From positions 1 through 57,622 of the forward strand of contig CAZWVH010000008.1 of assembly GCA_964636945.1 (NCBI GenBank): a stretch of 57,622 nt of DNA. The letters run 5' to 3'. Source of the DNA: CAZADA01 sp964636945. Lineage in GTDB: Bacteria > Pseudomonadota > Alphaproteobacteria > Caulobacterales > Maricaulaceae. Below the pieces are notes generated by a model, which saw only the letters and a list, made by a program, of their open reading frames with translations, was not told where the DNA came from and did not search any database. The translations under genes were made by a program, and so were the position numbers. Within the stretch, counting starts at the first letter, position 1; each line of letters opens with the position of its first letter. Shown here piece by piece: positions 17,796 through 27,073 of the stretch.

Positions 17796-19064
17796 TTAGA
17801 GCCGAATTGTCAGTCCGTCGGCCAATGAGCGCTGAAACGCCCGCCAAGCCGGGATCGCGCCAAGCGCGAGCGCAGCGAGTGTCACAGCCAGAACCAACCC
17901 CAAATCAAATGTGGTCACGCTAAAGCCGCCAATGTTCACGCCAAAACGGGCTTGAATAATCGGTTGAGCCACAAAAAGCGCGGCATACAGCAAGCCCAAA
18001 CCGATCAAGCTTCCGATAAACGCCAAAAGTCCCGCCTCGCTGGCCAATAGTATGAAGACATCGCGCGGTCGCGCGCCCACTGAGCGCAGGATGGCCATCT
18101 CCCGTCGGCGTTCGTTCAACGTGGTCAGAATACTGGTCAAAATCCCCGCTAAACCCACCAGAATCACGAAGGCGGACACCACAGACAGAGCGCGTTCGGC
18201 CACGCCGACCACATCCCAAAGCTGGCGCAGCGCCACACCGGGGATCACGGCCATTAATGGTTCTTGAGCATAGGTGTTGATGTCACGTTGCAAACGTAAA
18301 ACCGCCACGCGGGAATTGAGGCCGAGCAGGAAGGCGGTGATTTGCGTGGGTTGCAGGTCCATGGTTTGAACCCGTTCAGCGGTCATCACGCGCGCCATGG
18401 GCGTTGGCGCGCCGCTTTGCCATCCCAAATGGATCGCTTCAATACCTTCAAGGCTGACCAGGATCGACCGGTCCACGGGCGTGCCGGTGGGGGCCAAAAC
18501 GCCGACAATCGTGAACGGCTTGTCGTCGTGATTGACAAAGCTGACTGCGCCCACGCCGTGTGAGAGAATGATCTTCTGGCCCAATGTATAGCCTAGGTCT
18601 CGGGCCGCGGCCGCGCCAATGACGGCGTCGAACACGTCATTAAAGGGTTGGCCTTGCGCAAATCGAATGGGATCATCCTCGCCATAACGATAGCGTTCGA
18701 AAAACTCAGCGGTTGACCCGATGACGCGATAGCCACTGTGGCTATCTCCAAGCGAAAGCGGCACCGTCCAGGCCACGTCCGGGCGCGCTGCAATGTCCTG
18801 GTAACTGTCCCACGTGATGTTATTGGTCGCATCGCCCAGATGAAACACGGAATAGAGCACCAGATTGATGGGGCCGGATCGAGCCCCGACAATCAGATCG
18901 GTTCCCGAAATAGTTCGCTCGAAACTGGTCTGCGCGCCTTGGCGGATCTTCTCGACACCGGCAAACAACATCACCGCCAGCGCCATGGATGTGATGGTGA
19001 GCAGCGCTGTTCCACGCCTGTTGAGCACGCTGCGAATGGCAAGCATTAAGATTGGCGTGCGCAT
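17796..19064 (-). CDS. ABC transporter permease, FtsX family (zinc-associated)
   Basis: The 422-residue permease has one N-terminal helix (about 18-38), a long periplasmic region with ISGTDLIVGARSGPINLVLY, and three C-terminal helices with the FtsX motif RRREMAILRSVGARPRDVFI. The same subfamily accompanies DUF2796 and DUF3299 genes in Zrg-type zinc loci. It starts 2 bases after the ATPase stop and is the last gene of that operon. It is more likely to help a periplasmic step than to be a classic zinc importer, because FtsX-type proteins do not form import channels. Confidence 0.85.
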   Translation of the reverse strand: MRTPILMLAIRSVLNRRGTALLTITSMALAVMLFAGVEKIRQGAQTSFERTISGTDLIVGARSGPINLVLYSVFHLGDATNNITWDSYQDIAARPDVAWTVPLSLGDSHSGYRVIGSTAEFFERYRYGEDDPIRFAQGQPFNDVFDAVIGAAAARDLGYTLGQKIILSHGVGAVSFVNHDDKPFTIVGVLAPTGTPVDRSILVSLEGIEAIHLGWQSGAPTPMARVMTAERVQTMDLQPTQITAFLLGLNSRVAVLRLQRDINTYAQEPLMAVIPGVALRQLWDVVGVAERALSVVSAFVILVGLAGILTSILTTLNERRREMAILRSVGARPRDVFILLASEAGLLAFIGSLIGLGLLYAALFVAQPIIQARFGVNIGGFSVTTFDLGLVLAVTLAALALGAIPAWRAFQRSLADGLTIRL

Positions 19065-19066
19065 GA

Positions 19067-19798
19067 TCAGACGTCCTCGGACACGCGGGCTTGATTGAGA
19101 TGGGCCAGGTCGACCTCCCGGTCAAAATGACGGCCAAGTGCTGAGTCGTGGCTGACAAAGATGAGACTGGCGTGATGCGCGCGGCATTCCTCCAACAGAA
19201 GTGAGAGAAACGCGTCGCGCGAATCGGCGTCGAGGGCGGAGGTTGGTTCATCAGCGATGACGAGACCCGGCCGACCAATCAACGCGCGGGCGGCCGCGAC
19301 CCGTTGCTGCTGACCGACGCTCAGTTCGTGCACCGATCGTCCTTGAATTTCAGTATCGCCAAGGCCCAATCGCGCGCATAAACGACGCGCCTCGTCCACA
19401 AGTGCTTGATCGTGTGCCATGGCGCGTTGCTCGCGCTGACGAGAAAACCGGCAGGGCAACATGACATTGTCTAACACCGAGAGATACGGAACCAAGTTGA
19501 ACAACTGAAAAATCACGCCCATCTGATTGGCGCGCAATGCATCGCGCTGGGCGGCGCTGAGCCGAGCCATGTTTTGCCCCAAGACGTCAAGCTCACCCGC
19601 ATTCGGAACCAGTACACCGCAAATCAGCCCGAGCAAGGTACTCTTTCCGCTGCCGCTCGGTCCGCGCAGAAAGAGGCATTCGCCCGCATCAACGTGAAAT
19701 TCAGGAATATCGATGACAGGTCTATCCTGACGCCAGCTGAACCGCAGATTGGCGGCGCGCACTGCACAGTCAGTTTCTGTCCGCCCCTCGTCTGACAT
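19067..19798 (-). CDS. ABC transporter ATP-binding protein (zinc-associated, LolD type)
   Basis: The 243-residue ATPase has Walker A GPSGSGKST (about 45-53), the Q-loop region VIFQLFNLVPYLSVLDNV, the signature LSVGQQQR (SGGQ changed to SVGQ), Walker B LVIADEPTSALD and the H-loop FVSHD. It pairs with the FtsX-type permease that starts 2 bases downstream and lies 6 bases after the DUF3299 gene. Confidence 0.88.
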   Translation of the reverse strand: MSDEGRTETDCAVRAANLRFSWRQDRPVIDIPEFHVDAGECLFLRGPSGSGKSTLLGLICGVLVPNAGELDVLGQNMARLSAAQRDALRANQMGVIFQLFNLVPYLSVLDNVMLPCRFSRQREQRAMAHDQALVDEARRLCARLGLGDTEIQGRSVHELSVGQQQRVAAARALIGRPGLVIADEPTSALDADSRDAFLSLLLEECRAHHASLIFVSHDSALGRHFDREVDLAHLNQARVSEDV

Positions 19799-19804
19799 CG
19801 CCGA

Positions 19805-20416
19805 TTAATACTCGTATGGCTCAACTTTGCTCAGCGCCAGTGTGTATGCGGCATCGCCAAGATCATTCTCATTACGCGTGGTGGACATTGTGCCCTCCAC
19901 CCAGATGGGGAGCCACGTTTCCTTCAGTTCCGCCGGGCGTTCGGCCGTTACATAAACAATTTGATTGGGCGGCGGTGGCGGCGTGTGTAGACACGCGCCA
20001 AAATAGGGAACCAGTAGGAATTCGCTGTATTTGTCGTCTTTATTGAAGCTTAGCGGAACCACATAACCGGGCATGCGCACATTCAGCCCGTCCAAATCGT
20101 CAACCACATTAAATGTGCCAATTTGCGGCATATAGTCGGCCGGACTGCCTTCCTCGATCATGACTGGATCAGCTTGCGATAGCGGCACCTCTTGAGCGTT
20201 CGCCCATTTTTGCTCTACTTGGTCATAGAACTCATTATAGAGCTGCTCGAGCCGTTCGAGTTCCCCTTCAGGCAACAAATCTTCCCAGGCAAGAGTGACA
20301 ACTTCGTCGTCGGCTCTCGTGACGCCCGCAAAGGCGAAAATGGCGGCCGCCAAAAGCAAAAAATGAATCATCAATCGGCCGCCCCGGACCGCACCACCGC
20401 GTTTCGGGTTCGACAT
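19805..20416 (-). CDS. DUF3299 periplasmic protein
   Basis: The 203-residue exported protein has an N-terminal signal segment (MIHFLLLAAAIFAFAGVTRA after a 15-residue basic stretch) and the DUF3299 core: FNVVDDLDGLNVRMPGYVVP, then FLLVPYFGACLHTPPPPPNQ. The latter carries a conserved Cys and His near a proline run that could bind metal. The start at 20416 is supported by GGAGG. Members sit in zinc-regulated DUF2796/ABC operons, as here; the exact role is not established. Confidence 0.82.
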   Translation of the reverse strand: MSNPKRGGAVRGGRLMIHFLLLAAAIFAFAGVTRADDEVVTLAWEDLLPEGELERLEQLYNEFYDQVEQKWANAQEVPLSQADPVMIEEGSPADYMPQIGTFNVVDDLDGLNVRMPGYVVPLSFNKDDKYSEFLLVPYFGACLHTPPPPPNQIVYVTAERPAELKETWLPIWVEGTMSTTRNENDLGDAAYTLALSKVEPYEY

Positions 20417-20433
20417 TAAATACCTCCGGAAAA

Positions 20434-21063
20434 TTATTGAATGCGAACGGTTGTCTGATCGGGCTCCGCCACATCACTGATTTGTGCTGTGTCACTGAGG
20501 AAAACAACCTCAATGGATTCAATATTCTCAAAGCTGTCAAAGGCTGTCACTTGAATTTGCCGCAAACCGCCAGCGTTCGCGCACTTATATGTGTGTGTGA
20601 CCACCACGTCGGAGTACTCATGATGGTCTGTTCCATCGTCATGTCCATGGCCATCATGGTCGTGGCTGTGGTCATGATCGTGATTATGGGAATGGTCGGA
20701 AGCGCCGTGATCGTGTGAGGCGAGTTCCTCCATATCTGGGAGATCCGAGCTGGCGCTCTCAAGCGTGCATGACGCTTGGCCGTCAAGTTCAAACAGCGCG
20801 CCATGCGTGTTGAGGGTGTCCTGCGCCCGGGCGAAGGTCGCCAATTCAGCCTCGGTGGTCGGTTTGCGTTCAAAACCTATGATGTTCCAGAGCGGTGATC
20901 GGAACTCGGCAAACAGCTGATCACCGTCTAATGCCATGGCCAATTGGGCTTGGCCGTGCACATGCGCCCCTGCGCTTCTGGTGTCAGAATTGTCTTGCCC
21001 AAACGAAGGTCCCGCGCCGACGCAGACGCCGATGCACACCCAGCATGCCAGCAATGTTTTCAT
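20434..21063 (-). CDS. DUF2796 zinc-binding periplasmic protein (ZrgA-like)
   Basis: The 209-residue protein has a signal peptide (1-22, ...GPSFGQ) and the DUF2796 start AGAHVHGQAQLAMALDGDQL. Residues 117-149 form a histidine/aspartate-rich loop with 13 histidines, a likely zinc-catching segment. DUF2796 proteins are the ZrgA component of a Vibrio zinc uptake system that also has ABC genes, matching the operon here. The ATG at 21063 is chosen because the signal peptide starts there. A Zur-box candidate lies 33 bases upstream, so the operon should be switched on in zinc starvation. Confidence 0.85.
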   Translation of the reverse strand: MKTLLACWVCIGVCVGAGPSFGQDNSDTRSAGAHVHGQAQLAMALDGDQLFAEFRSPLWNIIGFERKPTTEAELATFARAQDTLNTHGALFELDGQASCTLESASSDLPDMEELASHDHGASDHSHNHDHDHSHDHDGHGHDDGTDHHEYSDVVVTHTYKCANAGGLRQIQVTAFDSFENIESIEVVFLSDTAQISDVAEPDQTTVRIQ

Positions 21064-21095
21064 GTTCGAGGCCAATCCGCTACGAGGTTGATTAG

Positions 21096-21113
21096 ATGTT
21101 ATATCATCACAAC
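21096..21113. promoter_or_regulatory. Zur-box candidate before the DUF2796 operon
   Basis: Read on the minus strand the site is gttgtgatgatataacat. The 16-base core differs by one base from the site before the ZIP gene (17733-17748). It lies 33-50 bases upstream of the DUF2796 start, in promoter range. Confidence 0.6.
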
Positions 21114-21194
21114 TTCGAGCCGATCTCAAGCGGTTGAGCAAACGTGGTCACCGTTGCTGCATGATATGTCCCGCGTGCCGCTAGGCCCTCCACA

Positions 21195-23216
21195 TCAACG
21201 CACTGGCGCGCCGTTTTCAAAGGCGTCCCATACCTCCGCCCGCCAATTGGGGTTGGGGCGCGTTTCGCGGACTTCAAACACAATCCGGTCAGTGAAGGTT
21301 CGGTCATGACGGTCGGTGACTGAAACTGTCGCCACATGCACGCCCATCGGCAGATCGGATGGCAACGCAGCCCGCCACAAATGCATGTTGCGATCCGCGG
21401 CCGAGCCTTGCGGTTGGGGCGGCGCCGGCTGAGTTTCCCAACGCAGATAGGGCCGATACCCTTGTGCGTTCGGGTCGCCTGATTGGCTTTCAAGAGCATA
21501 GCGGGCAACGCTAAACTGGCGCTGTACAGCGAATGGGTCGGCAAATTCTGCGCCGATTAACGCCGTTTCTCCCCGGGCTTGTTGGGTGCGGACCATGGCC
21601 TGGGCGGGTCCGTCATTGATGGCATACGTGACCTCAGTCTCGCTGTCGCCGGCCCACACATTTGCGGTCAGGAAGGTGTCCTGCGACAGATCATCAGGGG
21701 TGAGGATCTTCACATCCGGCAAATCGTAAATGTTGAGCGGCGGAACGGGCGAGCGTTCTTCATAGTCGGTTTGCCGCCAGGCTTCGATGGTGTTGAACCA
21801 GTCACGAAAGCCGGGCGTGTTGAATGACAGCCACATGGCGCGATGACGACCCATATTGGCGGCCATAAAGCGTTCTTGATAGTCGCCATTGGCGTTAAAG
21901 GCCAATTGCAACCAACCACGCGGCGATCCCAATCGACTCAACGACATCGGGGCGCCATGCACGTCAAAATCGCCATTATACCAGGCTCCGGCCACTGCGC
22001 CGGCGATGATGTGACGGAAGGGGAGAGCGTCCACATCCACCGCGTCAGACCACGGCCCGAAATGATCACCGGGAGCCAGGTTTTCCATGGTGTGGGTGTG
22101 ACCGGACAAGGAGAGCGCATTACGCCCTTCAACCAGCTCGTAGAGCGCACGCACATTGTCGGTTTGGTGCGCCGTTGCGGCCTGATCAACAAAGGATACG
22201 AACGGGATATGATGGGCAAACACAATGGTGCGATCGCGATCGACGCCCGCTAAAACGCCCTCCACAAACGCCATTTGGTCGTCGGTAATGCGTGCATTAT
22301 AGCGCTTGCGGTCTTCCTCGGCGCAGAACTCCCTGCCGGGCGTTTCAGCGTCTTCTGATCCGCACGGATACACCACATTGTCGAGCACGATGAAGGTGAC
22401 GGCCCCCATTTCGAACGCATAGTAATTAGGGCCGTATAACCGCCGCCAGCTATCGGCGCTGTTGGCGTCAAAATCAGCGTCAAAGTCAAAATCGTGATTG
22501 CCATGAGCCCACCATTGAGGCGCGCCAACCGCGCCCCAGATCTCCGCCACACGCGGGATCAGGTCCAAATCATCGCCGAGCACGTCGCCGACGGCCAAAA
22601 GGCAATCCACCGCGCCCGGTCCGCGATCGACAATATCGTCCACCGACGAATCGCGCATATAGCCAATCTCGGTGTTGGCGTATGTCTGAATGTCACCGAG
22701 GATCGCACAGGTGAACCCATCGCCCGATTCACTGCGAATAATTGGAAAATTGATCGCGGCGGGAAGGGGACCAGTCGGTTCCAGGCCGCCATATCGAAGC
22801 GGCTTTGGGCTGCCGGCAGGCTTATGCTGATAGGCGAATTGCGGGACCCAATTCTCGTCGGTGGGAACCCGCCATCCTGATGGCTGGACCACAAACACCG
22901 CCATATCATCCCGCACGGGCAGGCTATACGCGCCATCATTGTCGGTCTTTATGACATCGCGGCCGTTTGAAACCATCACGCCCGATACGCCCGGCTCGCC
23001 CGCTTGGCGCGCGCCGTCGCGATTGAGGTCATCAAAGACATGGCCGCCAATGGTTTCCGCATTTATGTTGGTCGAGGCGGAAACCACCTCAATGTCGGCA
23101 AAATAGGGCGCGGCCGGCGCGGGCCGCTCTCCATTGCCGGTGGTCGGCGTGACACACGCGGCGGTGAATGCAGGCGCCAGCAGTACTGTGCGAAGTGCGG
23201 CTTTGTGGAATGTCAT
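21195..23216 (-). CDS. Secreted calcineurin-like phosphoesterase with SdrD_B-like N-domain
   Basis: The 673-residue exported protein, possibly a lipoprotein (...FTAAC, Cys21), begins with a Cna-B/SdrD_B-like module (about 55-115: GGHVFDDLNRDGARQAGEPG). A metallophosphoesterase domain follows, with GDIQ (174-177), GDVLGDD (210-216), GNHD (239-242), AHHIPF and SGHTHT, so both metal-ligand sets are complete. A C-terminal beta-rich domain follows (about 540-670). This architecture occurs in bacterial phosphodiesterases of unknown substrate. The ATG at 23216 is chosen because of TGAGGGG upstream. It precedes the zinc operon in the same direction but is separated from it by 131 bases and a Zur-box. 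Confidence 0.85.
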   Translation of the reverse strand: MTFHKAALRTVLLAPAFTAACVTPTTGNGERPAPAAPYFADIEVVSASTNINAETIGGHVFDDLNRDGARQAGEPGVSGVMVSNGRDVIKTDNDGAYSLPVRDDMAVFVVQPSGWRVPTDENWVPQFAYQHKPAGSPKPLRYGGLEPTGPLPAAINFPIIRSESGDGFTCAILGDIQTYANTEIGYMRDSSVDDIVDRGPGAVDCLLAVGDVLGDDLDLIPRVAEIWGAVGAPQWWAHGNHDFDFDADFDANSADSWRRLYGPNYYAFEMGAVTFIVLDNVVYPCGSEDAETPGREFCAEEDRKRYNARITDDQMAFVEGVLAGVDRDRTIVFAHHIPFVSFVDQAATAHQTDNVRALYELVEGRNALSLSGHTHTMENLAPGDHFGPWSDAVDVDALPFRHIIAGAVAGAWYNGDFDVHGAPMSLSRLGSPRGWLQLAFNANGDYQERFMAANMGRHRAMWLSFNTPGFRDWFNTIEAWRQTDYEERSPVPPLNIYDLPDVKILTPDDLSQDTFLTANVWAGDSETEVTYAINDGPAQAMVRTQQARGETALIGAEFADPFAVQRQFSVARYALESQSGDPNAQGYRPYLRWETQPAPPQPQGSAADRNMHLWRAALPSDLPMGVHVATVSVTDRHDRTFTDRIVFEVRETRPNPNWRAEVWDAFENGAPVR

Positions 23217-23370
23217 GAGGCCCCTCAATTGTCGATGACCACTCAACGGACGTTCCGACTCTGCTAGCAAGTTTTTGTGACAAGAACGCTACATCCCAAG
23301 CTTCGGTCGTTCGCTTTGGTCCCGCTCGCCCGAAACTGCGCCGAAATTCAGTGAGTGCGCGCGCCGCCGA

Positions 23371-23568
23371 ATGAGCATGGATCATCTGGTCAACCGCGAC
23401 ACCGAGCCCGAAGGGCAAAGGGAATTGGCGCAGTGCGCCAACGCGGCAACGACAATGACCGCGGCGACCAACTCCACCGGCGCCATCGCCTGGCGCGAGC
23501 ATCTCACCCCGTTCGGCGAGGTGTGGTCACCCGCCAGCGCCAATCTGCAGAACTGGGAATGTTTTTGT
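23371..23568 (+). pseudogene. Rhs/YD-repeat protein remnant (upstream piece)
   Basis: The plus strand reads MDHLVNRDTEPEG and then NSTGAIAWREHLTPFGEVWS followed by PASANLQN. This is the Rhs core motif just before the conserved FTGH...ARYYDP block (DxxGxIxWREHxxPFGE). After NLQN the similarity stops. The missing continuation reappears, in the same orientation, at 24530. No intact Rhs gene is present. Confidence 0.6.
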
Positions 23569-23770
23569 TGTGAGCGCGGCAAATGTGCGGTGCGGCATGA
23601 CGGGACCGCCAGACTCTCAACGCTCGCTATTTAGCGCAGGACTGCGGCGATGGGATGAAAACGGCGTATAGCTTGCCCGCCGCCATTCTCCCTGTCACAA
23701 TTGCGATGCCGCCCTTTGCTAGCTAAAATGAATAAGGCAAGGCGAGCAGCGCCGAACTAGGGAGGCCCGA

Positions 23771-24193
23771 ATGGAAGCAGAAACGCTCGCCATCCTCATG
23801 CGCGATAGCGTCAATCAGGGCACCGAATCCTGGAGCTTTGCCATTTCCATACTATTCTCCTTGGTCTTCGGTTATATGGCCGCGCTCTACTATTTTATCG
23901 GCAAGCAGGGTTTGGCCTTCAAAAGCTTCGCCTTTTTCTGTTTCTCCTTCACCTTCATCTGGATGTATCTGGCTGGCATGGCCTTCGCCTCAGCGAATTC
24001 GTCTTGGTCCGACCAGTATATTCGTTTGGTTGAAGAGGGCGTTCTTAATGCGACGATCGAAGAAGCGCGCTTCAATAAGAACTGGGTGTTCGTCGCGGCG
24101 ATCGTATATTCAGTGACCTCGCTCATTGTTTATCTCAGCATCACCTTCCTGACTTTTTTCTATCCCTGGCAGCGGGCGCAAGAAAACGTTTGA
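23771..24193 (+). CDS. Small integral membrane protein of unknown function
   Basis: The 140-residue protein has three clear membrane helices (about 20-42, 52-75 and 108-133) and many aromatic residues (FGYMAALYYFIGKQGLAFKS). I do not recognise a family. AGGGAGG precedes the ATG at a good distance, so it is probably expressed. It lies between two pieces of a broken Rhs gene, which suggests it came with, or after, a rearrangement. Confidence 0.65.
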   Translation: MEAETLAILMRDSVNQGTESWSFAISILFSLVFGYMAALYYFIGKQGLAFKSFAFFCFSFTFIWMYLAGMAFASANSSWSDQYIRLVEEGVLNATIEEARFNKNWVFVAAIVYSVTSLIVYLSITFLTFFYPWQRAQENV

Positions 24194-24200
24194 ATGGGCT

Positions 24201-24515
24201 TCACTTGTGCTCGGCGAGGCACGAGTGATTCAGTTTCACGAACAAATCATCCCAATTCGGATTGGTTGCCTCGACCTGTTTGATCTTCAAAGCGCGGTTC
24301 CAGGATCTGATGCGGTATACCCGTATCTTTGCGCTTTCGCGTGGCTCAAGCGGTTCGCACCAATCCAGGCGGGTTAGCTTGTACTGTAGCGTGCACGCGC
24401 TGCCACATCCGGTGCGGTGTTCGAAAGCGCGACGAACCAGATTCTCTTTATGGCCACAATAGAGCGTCCCGTTTTCTCGGTTCGTTATAAGGTAAACCCA
24501 GAATAACCGGCTCAT
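24201..24515 (-). CDS. GIY-YIG-type nuclease-like protein
   Basis: The 104-residue protein resembles the small UPF0213/YhbQ-type GIY-YIG family: FWVYLITNRENGTLYCGHKE, then NLVRRAFEHRTG and a C-terminal NPNWDDLF. The usual second motif YVG/YIG is YCG, and the conserved AIxREKxIKxWxRxxK block reads AKIRVYRIRSWNRALK with the catalytic Glu not evident. It may be a weakened or inactive member. It is convergent with the membrane protein gene (7-base gap) and lies inside the Rhs break. Confidence 0.6.
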   Translation of the reverse strand: MSRLFWVYLITNRENGTLYCGHKENLVRRAFEHRTGCGSACTLQYKLTRLDWCEPLEPRESAKIRVYRIRSWNRALKIKQVEATNPNWDDLFVKLNHSCLAEHK

Positions 24516-24529
24516 GCGGTTGAACCTGT

Positions 24530-24709
24530 GTGATCGGCCGGTACCTCTCCAATGATCCGGTGGGGATTGAGGCGATTAGACTGCAATCGTTCAACCGGAA
24601 TAGCTATACGCTGAATGATCCCCTGAATATGCGGGATCCGTATGGCCTCAACCGCGCCAAAGCCCTTATCAAAATCGGAACGCTCTGCACGTGTTCAGCG
24701 CGCTGTTGA
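24530..24709 (+). pseudogene. Rhs/YD-repeat protein remnant (downstream piece)
   Basis: The plus strand reads VIGRYLSNDPVGIEAIRLQS, then FNRNSYTLNDPLNMRDPYGL before leaving the family and stopping at 24707-24709. GRYLSxDPxG...FNRYSYxxNDPLxxxDPxGL is the end of the conserved Rhs core, after which a variable toxin tip normally starts. With the piece at 23371 it represents one Rhs gene broken and shortened. 24710-24997 holds no gene I can support. Confidence 0.75.
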
Positions 24710-24997
24710 GAGTCATGGCGACGAGGTTGAGGCGCCGACTGTCGTCATCCGATCCCTGCGCCGAAGAGCCGACGGCAACCAAGCTTGTCCGAGCGAGGCC
24801 GAAAAGACTGAGATAGATGTTTACTCTTGATTTTATCTATATCGTCCAGCTTCTGTACGTGTTTAAGCGCCAAAAAGGACGATGATTGCAACCCTGAATC
24901 CACTCTAAATTGGCCGTGAAACAAGCCCCTTTAGCTTGATCTCAAGACCTGGGTCTGCCAAACAAATATAAACTATTTGGGATTTGAGGCCGCTAAA

Positions 24998-25669
24998 GTG
25001 GACCTGCTCGATTTCCGGCTCGCTCCGCTCCGCGATTACATGTCCGAGGATGTCTATCGGACAGCCCTTGGGCGGGCGCGGCGTCTGTCGTTCAGCGACG
25101 GACAAGCAATGCATGCGCGCGGCGACGAGGGACCGCGATTGTGCATTGTGGCGACGGGCGCAGTGCGGCTCGGACGGTTCCGCCATGATGGATCGTTCAG
25201 TCTTTTGAGCACGATTGGTCCCGGCGCCCATTACGGCGATGTCGGCTTGTACCGCAAAGCCTATACCCAGAACGCCTATGCGATTGGCGACTGCCAAATC
25301 GACGCCATAGAATCGGCCGCTCTTGAGGACTTGCTGGAAAATCAGGCGGGTTTCGCCACGGGCCTATGGCGCTGCGCAACCTCCCGCCTGAACGCCGTAT
25401 TGGAATTGTACGATGATGCGCGCAGCTTGCCGATCGCCGTGCGTTTGGCGAAGGTGATCTATGTCCATTGCGGGCGCGGTGAGGCGCCCAACGCCGTCGC
25501 GTGCCTACAGCGCGACCTGGCTGAGTTGCTGGGCGTGTCGCAGGTCTCGATCGGTACGGCCCTGAAGGAACTGGAAAAGGCCGATCTGGTGGAACCGGGC
25601 TATCGCTGTGTCAAAGTTCCCGACAAATCCCGGCTGCTCGCCTGGCTTAGGAAAGAGGGCGCTAACTGA
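24998..25669 (+). CDS. Crp/Fnr-family transcriptional regulator
   Basis: The 223-residue regulator has an N-terminal cyclic-nucleotide-binding-like beta barrel (about 20-120: GPRLCIVATGAVRLGRFRHD) and a C-terminal winged helix (LQRDLAELLGVSQVSIGTAL). The Fnr cysteine cluster and the PGExxGE cAMP signature are absent, so the effector is unknown. GTG at 24998 is chosen because TTGAGG precedes it by 8 bases; TTG at 24977 is an alternative. It lies 188 bases upstream of the acyl-CoA dehydrogenase genes on the same strand and may control them. Confidence 0.85.
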   Translation: MDLLDFRLAPLRDYMSEDVYRTALGRARRLSFSDGQAMHARGDEGPRLCIVATGAVRLGRFRHDGSFSLLSTIGPGAHYGDVGLYRKAYTQNAYAIGDCQIDAIESAALEDLLENQAGFATGLWRCATSRLNAVLELYDDARSLPIAVRLAKVIYVHCGRGEAPNAVACLQRDLAELLGVSQVSIGTALKELEKADLVEPGYRCVKVPDKSRLLAWLRKEGAN

Positions 25670-25857
25670 GGCGCGGTCGTCTTTGCGCCATCGCGCCACA
25701 AAGAATGCGGTTTCTCGACCAGCCGAGAAGACACTATTTTTCCAAATCCAAAGTTTTTTGTCTCTTCGCGCCGAGCTCAGTGCCAGACTACCGGCATGAG
25801 CGTGGTGAAACACGACAGAACGGCCAGCCGCTGACGCTGACGGGAGAGGAGCGCGCC

Positions 25858-27063
25858 GTGAATGCATCAGAGCAAAGTTTAGAGCAGCAAGAGTTCCGGG
25901 ACTATGTCCGCAATTGGTTGTCGCAAAACGCGCCGCCGCCGCCGCCCGAGCGCCTGCCCATCACCCCGATCGAAGTCATGACGATAGGCCAGCGGGACTA
26001 TCTGCAGGATTGGCAGCGCAAATGTTATGATGCTGGGCTGGTCGGCGCCGATTATCCAGTTGAGTATGGCGGGCGCGGACATTCGGGGTTTCAGCAGATT
26101 GCGAACCAAGAGCTTAATCGCGCGCGCGTTCCGTTTCTCATCAACATAATTGGCTTGAGCATGGTGGCGCCGACCATTCTCAAGCACGGCGACGAAGAAC
26201 AGAAACGGAAATTCATCCCCGGATGTCTGTCGGGCGAAGAAATCTGGTGTCAGGGGTTTTCTGAGCCCGGCGCCGGATCGGATCTCGCCAATCAGCGCAC
26301 GTCAGCCGTGCGGGATGGCGATGACTGGATCGTCAATGGGCACAAGGTGTGGACGAGCCTGGGTCACTTCGCGAAGTGGATGATCATCCTCACGCGCACC
26401 AGCAAAGACAGCAAATATGAAGGTCTGACCTATTTCATAAGCCCGATCGCCAGCCATCCGGGTGTGACCGTCAGACCACTTGTGAAGATTACCGGCGAAA
26501 CCGGCTTTAATGAAGTGTTCTTCGAAAATGTCCGGATCCCGGATGCGAATCGGCTCGATGCGGTTGGGAAGGGCTGGGCTGTTGCTATGACGACGCTCAC
26601 CGCCGAGCGCGGCGCGGCTGAAGGTGCGGGCGGCGGACTCGGTGAAAGCGAGAATGCGATAGAGCAGCTGATCGAGCTCGCGCGCAATAGTTGGCGGGGT
26701 GGCGTGCTCGCTGCTGACGATCCCGTGACGCGCGACGCAATTATGCAACGCCTGATTGTCACGCAAGGGATCCGTCAGAACGCCAGGCGGGCGCGCGTCT
26801 CCACGCTATGCGATAATCCCATGCGGTTGCCATTGCAGCAGAAGCTGACAATCACTGAATCCGATCAAGCCGTTGCGCGGCTAGGGGTTGAGATCGCCGG
26901 AGCGCACTCGACCCTCTACAAACGGGATCCGCGTGCACCAAACGCAGGCCACTGGCCGCTCGCTTATCTGAATTCCTACGGCAACACGATCGCCGCAGGT
27001 ACAAATGAGGTCCAGCGGAACATATTGGGCGAGCGTGTTCTCGGCCTTCCCAAGTCGAAATAG
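25858..27063 (+). CDS. Acyl-CoA dehydrogenase (first of a pair)
   Basis: The 401-residue FAD enzyme has the family markers WCQGFSEPGAGSDLANQRTS (FAD/substrate loop), DDWIVNGHKVWTSLGHFAKW, LTAERG and the C-terminal GNTIAAGTNEVQRNILGERV. It catalyses alpha,beta-dehydrogenation of an acyl-CoA. GTG at 25858 is chosen on GGAGAGGAG just upstream and on family length. The second dehydrogenase starts 10 bases downstream. Such adjacent unequal pairs are known to form alpha2beta2 heterotetramers in steroid side-chain degradation, so a heteromer is likely. Confidence 0.9.
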   Translation: MNASEQSLEQQEFRDYVRNWLSQNAPPPPPERLPITPIEVMTIGQRDYLQDWQRKCYDAGLVGADYPVEYGGRGHSGFQQIANQELNRARVPFLINIIGLSMVAPTILKHGDEEQKRKFIPGCLSGEEIWCQGFSEPGAGSDLANQRTSAVRDGDDWIVNGHKVWTSLGHFAKWMIILTRTSKDSKYEGLTYFISPIASHPGVTVRPLVKITGETGFNEVFFENVRIPDANRLDAVGKGWAVAMTTLTAERGAAEGAGGGLGESENAIEQLIELARNSWRGGVLAADDPVTRDAIMQRLIVTQGIRQNARRARVSTLCDNPMRLPLQQKLTITESDQAVARLGVEIAGAHSTLYKRDPRAPNAGHWPLAYLNSYGNTIAAGTNEVQRNILGERVLGLPKSK

Positions 27064-27073
27064 GAGGGCCGAT

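Noticed and set aside
24642..24830. 62-codon plus-strand frame after the Rhs remnant
   Set aside because: Starts inside the Rhs frame in another phase, no family, no Shine-Dalgarno.
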